Source of the DNA: Hybos culiciformis
Taxonomy: Eukaryota; Arthropoda; Insecta; Diptera; Hybotidae
Assembly: GCA_964007475.1 (NCBI GenBank)
Contig: OZ023274.1
Location: forward strand, 36,603,816 to 36,667,815
DNA length: 64,000 bases
Reading direction: 5' to 3'
The notes under the pieces are model-generated. The model made no database searches, was not told the DNA's origin, and saw only the letters and a list, made by a program, of their open reading frames with translations. The translations under genes and the position numbers were made by a program. This document shows, in pieces, positions 58,571-64,000 of this stretch (positions are counted from its first letter, which is position 1; each line of letters starts with the position of its first letter).

Positions 58571-60183
58571 GTAGATTATTGTATATGTCAACTAAATTTG
58601 TTATTAATTAAGAGTTCTGTATACACAAAAATACATTGACACGATTCAATACTTATATCACGAGACCGAAGGTCGAGTGATATAAATTGACAAGTGTCAA
58701 TGTATTTTTGTGTAAATACAGAACGAGTTGTTTTGTTTACATATCCAATATACTGTTTTAATGCGTAGGGGAGAGGTAGTTGCAAAGAGAGAATATTTTT
58801 TCTTCTCATTTTTTCTCATTTTTTTTTTTTTTTGTATTTGGCTGTATTGAAATATTGTGAGAGATATTATGTTTGTTTAGGTATTACGTAATATTCAATA
58901 CGAAACATCTAAATGATTTCATTATTTACGCTGATGCATCTAAATTTTTTCATTATATACGCTGATGCATCTAAATTTTTTCATTATTTACGCAGATGCA
59001 TCTAAATGATTGCATGTGTATTGACGCATATAATACTCCATTTAGTGATCTAAATTCTATAGCACTAAATACAACATAACGATCCCCAACGCATTAAAAT
59101 TTATTATAAGATTATAACTTTAGTATAATTTCATAATGATAATTATAATACACTATCAACGTCAACGTGATGTAAACATAAATACAAAAATACCTTGATG
59201 TGTAGTACATTAAACTGTTCTCTATAATAGTATTAATTACTATTTCATTTGATTAAAAAAAGCTTATTTAACTATTTTATATATAGAAGACATCGGTCGT
59301 CATGGTGTGCTGGGTTGTGGCTTTAACTCTTAGTTATCAATAGAATTTTATTCAATACAAATTTATAACTTTCAGAATCACTGAAAACAAGAAATAAAGA
59401 CTTAGATTACAAAAAGAAAATAGATACCTACATTTGAAGTTGATTTGTTGAGAAATTAAAAAAAAAAAAAAAAAGAATAATAATAATTAAAAAATTACCA
59501 AGAAAAAACGGTAGGCAGGTAGTTTATTATTTGCTTTTAATTACACAAATATTCGAAATTAAAAGAAAATTATGTCAGCTGGTAGTATAGATTATTCTAT
59601 TAAATTATTATTTTATTTTTTTCACAATATAAAACTAGTTATATTTAATACGTTGGGGATCGTTATGTTGTATTTAGTGCTAAAGAATTTAGATCACTAA
59701 ATGGAGTATTATATGCGTCAATACACATGCAATCATTTAGATGCATCTGCGTAAATAATGAAAAAATTTAGATGGATCAGCGTATATAATGAAAAAATTT
59801 AGATGCATCAGCGTAAATAATGAAATCATTTAGATGTTTCGTATTGAATATTACGTAATACCTAAACAAACATAATATCTCTCACAATATTTCAATACAG
59901 CCAAATACAAAAAAAAATAAAAAATGAGAAAAAATGAGAAGAAAAAATATTCTCTCTTTGCAACTACCTCTCCCCTACGCATTAAAACAGTATATTGGAT
60001 ATGTAAACAAAATTTGTTAAACAAATCGTTCTGTATTTACACAAAAATACATTGACACTTGTCAATTTATATCACTCGACCTTCGGTCTCGTGATATAAG
60101 TATTGACTCGTGTCAATGTATTTTTGTGTATACAGAACTCTTAATTAATAACAAATTTAGTTTACATATACAATAATCTACTA
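58571..60183. mobile_element. 1.6-kb foldback element with about 530-bp inverted arms
   Basis: GTAGATTATTGTATATG at 58571 is inverted at 60183, and the match continues (with small indels) to the CGTTGGGGATCGTTATGTTG block near 59.09 and 59.65 kb. Each arm contains a smaller hairpin (ACACAAAAATACATTGACAC with its inverse, centred on ACCGAAGGTCG) and three tandem 33-bp units ending GATGCATCTAAAT. The unpaired centre of about 0.55 kb is AT-rich and has a SINE-like scrap (GGTCGTCATGGTGTG) at 59293. No coding capacity. Confidence 0.88.
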
Positions 60184-61100
60184 TTATGTATTGAAACAGT
60201 TTTAAAATCAAATTCCTTTGTTGTGTTTTTCTTATTTCGCTTTTTCATCTTTCATGATAAAAGAAAATCGGTTTCAAAAAATCAATTTTTACTTATTAAT
60301 TTCATTTTCTTTACATAATTTGAAGAAATAAAGCTTTTATATTATTTTTTTTTATTTTAAATAACAAATGCAGCAATATCTTTGACTTCTATTTTTATTT
60401 TTTTTTTACAATAGCGCCAGTGACTTTTTTTTTTTTTTAGTATTTCATTCAAGAAAAAAAAAAGAAACAAAAATTATTCATACGACGAATTCACAATACC
60501 TATACAGAAAAAAAAAATAATAATAATATTAATCAAAAAAAAAAAAAAAGAAAAAGAAATTCCAACTAATGTTAAATAAAAAAAAAATTACAAAAACAAT
60601 AATCCATAGCGCCTTTTACACTTTTAATGTTTTTACCTTTTTTTTTTTTTATCTGTATCTCTCTACATGGCAGAGAAGATAAAAAAATCTTTTTTTGTAA
60701 TTTTATTATTCTTTAAAAAAAAAAAAAAACTTAAATTTCCCACAATATTTCGTATATCTTCGGGTTTTTTTTTTATTATTATTCCCTAAAAATTTTCGAA
60801 TTTATCTGTTTAACATTAACAGTCGAGAGGAGAAATAAATAAAACGAAATCTTCTTCCAAAATAACAAATAAAACAAATCTCTGTCTCCGAACATATGAA
60901 ATAGAAAAAAAAAATTTTTGAAAATAAAAATATTGATAATTTTCATAAAAATTAATATGTAGGTATAGAAAAATAAATTTTTGCTTAATTTTCCCACAAT
61001 GTAATTTTTCTCTTGGGAGGAGAATTTTCGTAAATTCGAAAATTGAATTTTTTTTTCGCGAGACAACAAATATTAGAGGAGGCGGAGCTACATCATAAAC
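60184..61100. other. emc 5' flank, extremely A/T-homopolymeric
   Basis: Dense A- and T-runs with no gene; the minus frame at 60779-61069 is homopolymer translation. Confidence 0.5.
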
Positions 61101-61101
61101 T

Positions 61102-61107
61102 TATAAA
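61102..61107 (+). promoter_or_regulatory. emc: TATAAA upstream of emc
   Basis: TATAAA preceded by a GGAGGCGGAGC patch, about 460 bases before the start codon. TCATTACGAGTTTAAC near 61.14 kb could be the transcription start. Weak motif evidence only. Confidence 0.3.
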
Positions 61108-61561
61108 TATAAATAAAATTGATGGGGATAAATTTTAAATCATTACGAGTTTAACTTTTCGTGTATTAAGTTCGTTTTCTCTGAAAGAAAAAAAAAAAAA
61201 AATAAAAATAAATAAATAAAAAATAAATAAAATATCTTTTTTTTTGTTCAATCTATACAGAAAAAAAAATTTTTTTTAGCCGGTATTTATTTATTACTTT
61301 ATTTTAAAAGAGATACAAAAAAAAAAATTTTTAAAAGATACATCAACCTGTAAGGATTAAGTGATTAATGTGCGAAAAATAAAAGTTATTTAAAAAAAAA
61401 AATAGAATTTACTACCTACCTATAAAAAAATAAAATAAAAGAAATAAAATTTCTATTTCAAAGAAAAAAAATTATATATAAAAATTAATTAAAAAAAGAA
61501 ATTAATATTTTTTTTTTTTTCAATTTTATTTTAAATAAAAAAATTCAATTTACCTATTATT

Positions 61562-62167
61562 ATGAAAATGAAAGCTATTACTGCTGTATGTAATACAGGT
61601 GCTTCGGTGCCAGCTATCAGTAATGGTCGTGTACATCGTTCACGTCCGTCTGGTGATGGCGAAAATGCTGAAATTAAAATGTATTTATCTAAATTAAAAG
61701 ATTTAGTACCGTATATGCCAAAAAATCGTAAATTATCTAAATTGGAAATAATTCAAAATGTCATCGATTACATATGTGATTTACAAAATGAATTAGAAAC
61801 ACATCCAACTGGCTTACAATCTGTTAGTCAATTTGATGCTAATTCAGCATTATCAGAATTATCAGATAATGAAATAATATTACAACAACAACAGCAACAG
61901 CATCAACAGCAGCAATCACATTCACACCAATTACTACATCATCATCATCATCATCAGCAACAACAACAGCATAATAATTTTAATACTATAATACCTAGTC
62001 AAAATACTAGACAACCATTGGCTGATAGATCTAGCCCTAATATGATTTTAAGTTCATCGTATACTGAACATCATAATTATCATTTACAAGCACAACAACT
62101 GCAGCACCAACAACAGCAGCAGCAACAACAACAACAACAGCAACAAATTATTGCTTTAACACAAACG
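61562..62167 (+). CDS. emc: Extramacrochaetae (Id-family HLH repressor), first coding exon
   Basis: The protein is the insect Id orthologue: an HLH protein without a DNA-binding basic region that dimerises with proneural bHLH factors and Daughterless and keeps them off DNA. Residues 35-81 form the HLH: helix 1 [18 protein letters not shown], loop KNRKLS, helix 2 [20 protein letters not shown]. The segment before it (GDGENAE) lacks the basic residues, which is diagnostic. The N-terminus from Met3, [13 protein letters not shown], aligns with the fly MKSLTAVCQTGAS, so the second ATG (61568) may be the true start. Residues after 100 are Gln/His-rich with a conserved PLADRSSPN motif near 151-160. 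A donor ACG|GTGAGT at 62168, phase 0, ends the exon. Reading on gives 13 unrelated residues and a stop. The short last exon must lie right of the window. Confidence 0.96.
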
Positions 62168-64000
62168 GTGAGTTTTGAAGACTTTTACAGACTTCAGAGT
62201 CGATTTTAACGTGATCAATTTTAAAAATTTTGAAATCCTTCAAATAGTATTAGTTATATAGTTTTATTTATTAGTAGATCTACATAGCCAGTGGAACTAT
62301 GGAGCTAGTAGCGAAAAAGAAAAAAGTGCATAAATTTGTAATTCTAAATTGCTTTTGTAATTGACTTAATGTTTCTGAGAAATAATTTATTTAATTAAAT
62401 CTTAAAAAAAAAAAAAAATTAAAATTTAAACCAAATTCAAGGTTTTTATGGAATTTATGTAATAACGGACAATAGCAATAAATTAAGCAAAATAAAATAT
62501 TAAAATTTTATCAACTGTTGTATTGTGTAAAAATTAAATTTAGTATCTATGCTTGAGTTATTCACAGCCTTCAGTTCCTCAAAAACATTTTTTTCCATTT
62601 ATTATTCTACAAAAATAATACATATGTATGCATTGTACGTAATTTTTGCATTTGTTAATTATTATATTATATTTGATAAGCTATGTTAGCTAACCGTAAT
62701 AGTACTTCTACTATTTATTTTATTTTATTATAATTTGCCTATTCTCAAATTCACTAATTTATTTGATCAGAATTTTATTCTCAAATTTAATTTTGATAAA
62801 ATATAATTTCACACAAATCAAATGAGTGTATTAAAACTTTTGAATATAAGTAGTACTTCACAGCTCGGAAATAGGTTGAATAAATTTATTGAACTCATTT
62901 ATTATATATTATATTATGTATTATAGAAATAGTTTTATTGAGCTTGTTCTACATACACATATTTAAATAAATTTGATAAAACTTTAATGATGACTAATTA
63001 AAATTCCAGTAGTAAGTATGCATCAAAAAAAAAATTCTTTGAGTATAAACATAAATAAAACTTCTGTACAAGCCAGTGCAGGTCTTATCAAATGATAACT
63101 TTTTATTTACCAGAAATTTAATATTCATCTTCCAAACGTTCCTTATCTTCATTTCTCAAATACATGCTCAATCCAAACACAATAAATGTTTTTTTTTATC
63201 AACTTTGTTGTTTGTGAAATAATAACGTCTTGACCCAGCCACAAAGATTTGAAGACTTGAAATTAATTGGTATGATAAATTAATTGGTATGTTAAATTTT
63301 ATTGATGTCATTATTGGCCAAAATATACTTACTTCAATCTTAAATAAATAATTTGGAGTTTATCATTAATGTGAATGCCTTAGCTAGTCTGCAATGTAAT
63401 AATATCGTAAGCTAACAGAGTTTCTTTAAGGTTTAAAAAACTAAAACAAAAAATTTTTTTTCATTTAAAAACCAAAATATTATAGTTTGTTAAAACATCT
63501 ATTTTCGTTTATTCATGACAAAAAACAAAATTTTTTTATTATTTCTTTTAAATTTATTTAAAACTTTTTTATATCAATCACTAACTAATCTATTTTTTGT
63601 GAGTTTACTTCCGTTTTTAATTTCAAAAATATATATTTATATATAAATAAAAATATATGTATAGAAATTTGAAAAAAATTGCATTCATTTTTCCTGTTGT
63701 TGTTACAACTTCCGCTCCACAAAAAAAAATGCATAGATTATAATATTATTATTATTATTGTGTATATAATTTTGATTTTTGTGCGTTTTGATTATTTTTT
63801 TTTAAGAGAGTTTATAAAAAAAAATTTTTATTTTTTTTTTGACTTCATGATTTGCCCTGCAGCTGGGTAAATAATAATCTTATATGTTTTAATGTGAATT
63901 GATTTTTTTTTATATAAAAATAACCACAATAATGTGCTGAGTTATCAAAAATACTTATTATGTATATATAATTTTTTATTTATTTTTATTTTAATTGTAA
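62168..64000 (+). other. emc intron, no exon recognised
   Basis: AT-rich sequence after the emc donor. I did not find an acceptor followed by an emc-like C-terminal peptide before the window ends. Confidence 0.55.

Noticed and set aside
62168..62209. The last 13 codons of the open emc frame ([13 protein letters not shown])
   Set aside because: A consensus GTGAGT donor lies at the boundary, and the family has a short separate last exon, so this is intron read-through.

Overview
This is an AT-rich arthropod nuclear window, almost certainly insect. Evidence: spliced genes with clear insect orthologues, tRNA- and 5S-derived SINEs, hAT, Tc1/mariner-like and Harbinger-like small transposons, and arthropod-style splice and poly(A) signals. 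I cannot name the order. From memory, the orthologues of the three main genes (Spinophilin, Ythdc1/YT521-B, extramacrochaetae) all lie near the tip of Drosophila 3L, so the window may keep part of an old linkage group.

Layout. 0.7-2.1 kb (minus): first coding exon of Spinophilin/Neurabin; later exons lie beyond the left edge, and a possible 5'UTR exon sits near 9 kb. 2.7-6.25 kb (plus): inside that presumed Spn intron, on the opposite strand, a small gene for a cysteine-rich secreted protein of the fungal-protease-inhibitor type, apparently carrying two single-base frameshifts. 9.4-12.6 kb: a 3.2-kb terminal-inverted-repeat element with an 8-bp target duplication, itself containing a foldback element. 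12.9-13.3 kb: the short copy of a transposon built of tandem palindromes. 14.0-19.4 kb (plus): complete Ythdc1, a nuclear m6A reader, with three coding exons encoding 586 aa; its second intron holds a SINE and a decayed non-LTR reverse transcriptase. 22.8-24.1 kb (minus): a two-exon, 304-aa gene with a CENP-B/Tc5-type DNA-binding domain. 27.1-28.0 kb (minus): an uncharacterised gene whose 105-bp symmetric exon has been tandemly duplicated.

28.3-33.5 kb is a nest of transposons inserted into one another, with readable target-site duplications. It includes the long copy of the palindrome array, a GC-rich perfect 66-bp inverted repeat, two hAT-like elements, a Harbinger-like MITE and a TA-flanked element carrying many TATTGTAAC palindromes. 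33.5-61 kb is mostly gene-free AT-rich DNA with scattered MITEs, a 5S rRNA-derived SINE (50.4 kb) and a 1.6-kb foldback element (58.6-60.2 kb). At 61.6 kb (plus) lies the first coding exon of extramacrochaetae (Id-type HLH repressor); its last exon is beyond the right edge.

The host genes are not an operon or pathway. The most unusual material is the palindrome-array transposon family, the frameshifted inhibitor gene nested in Spn, and the duplicated-exon gene. All boundaries were read by eye; no searches were run.
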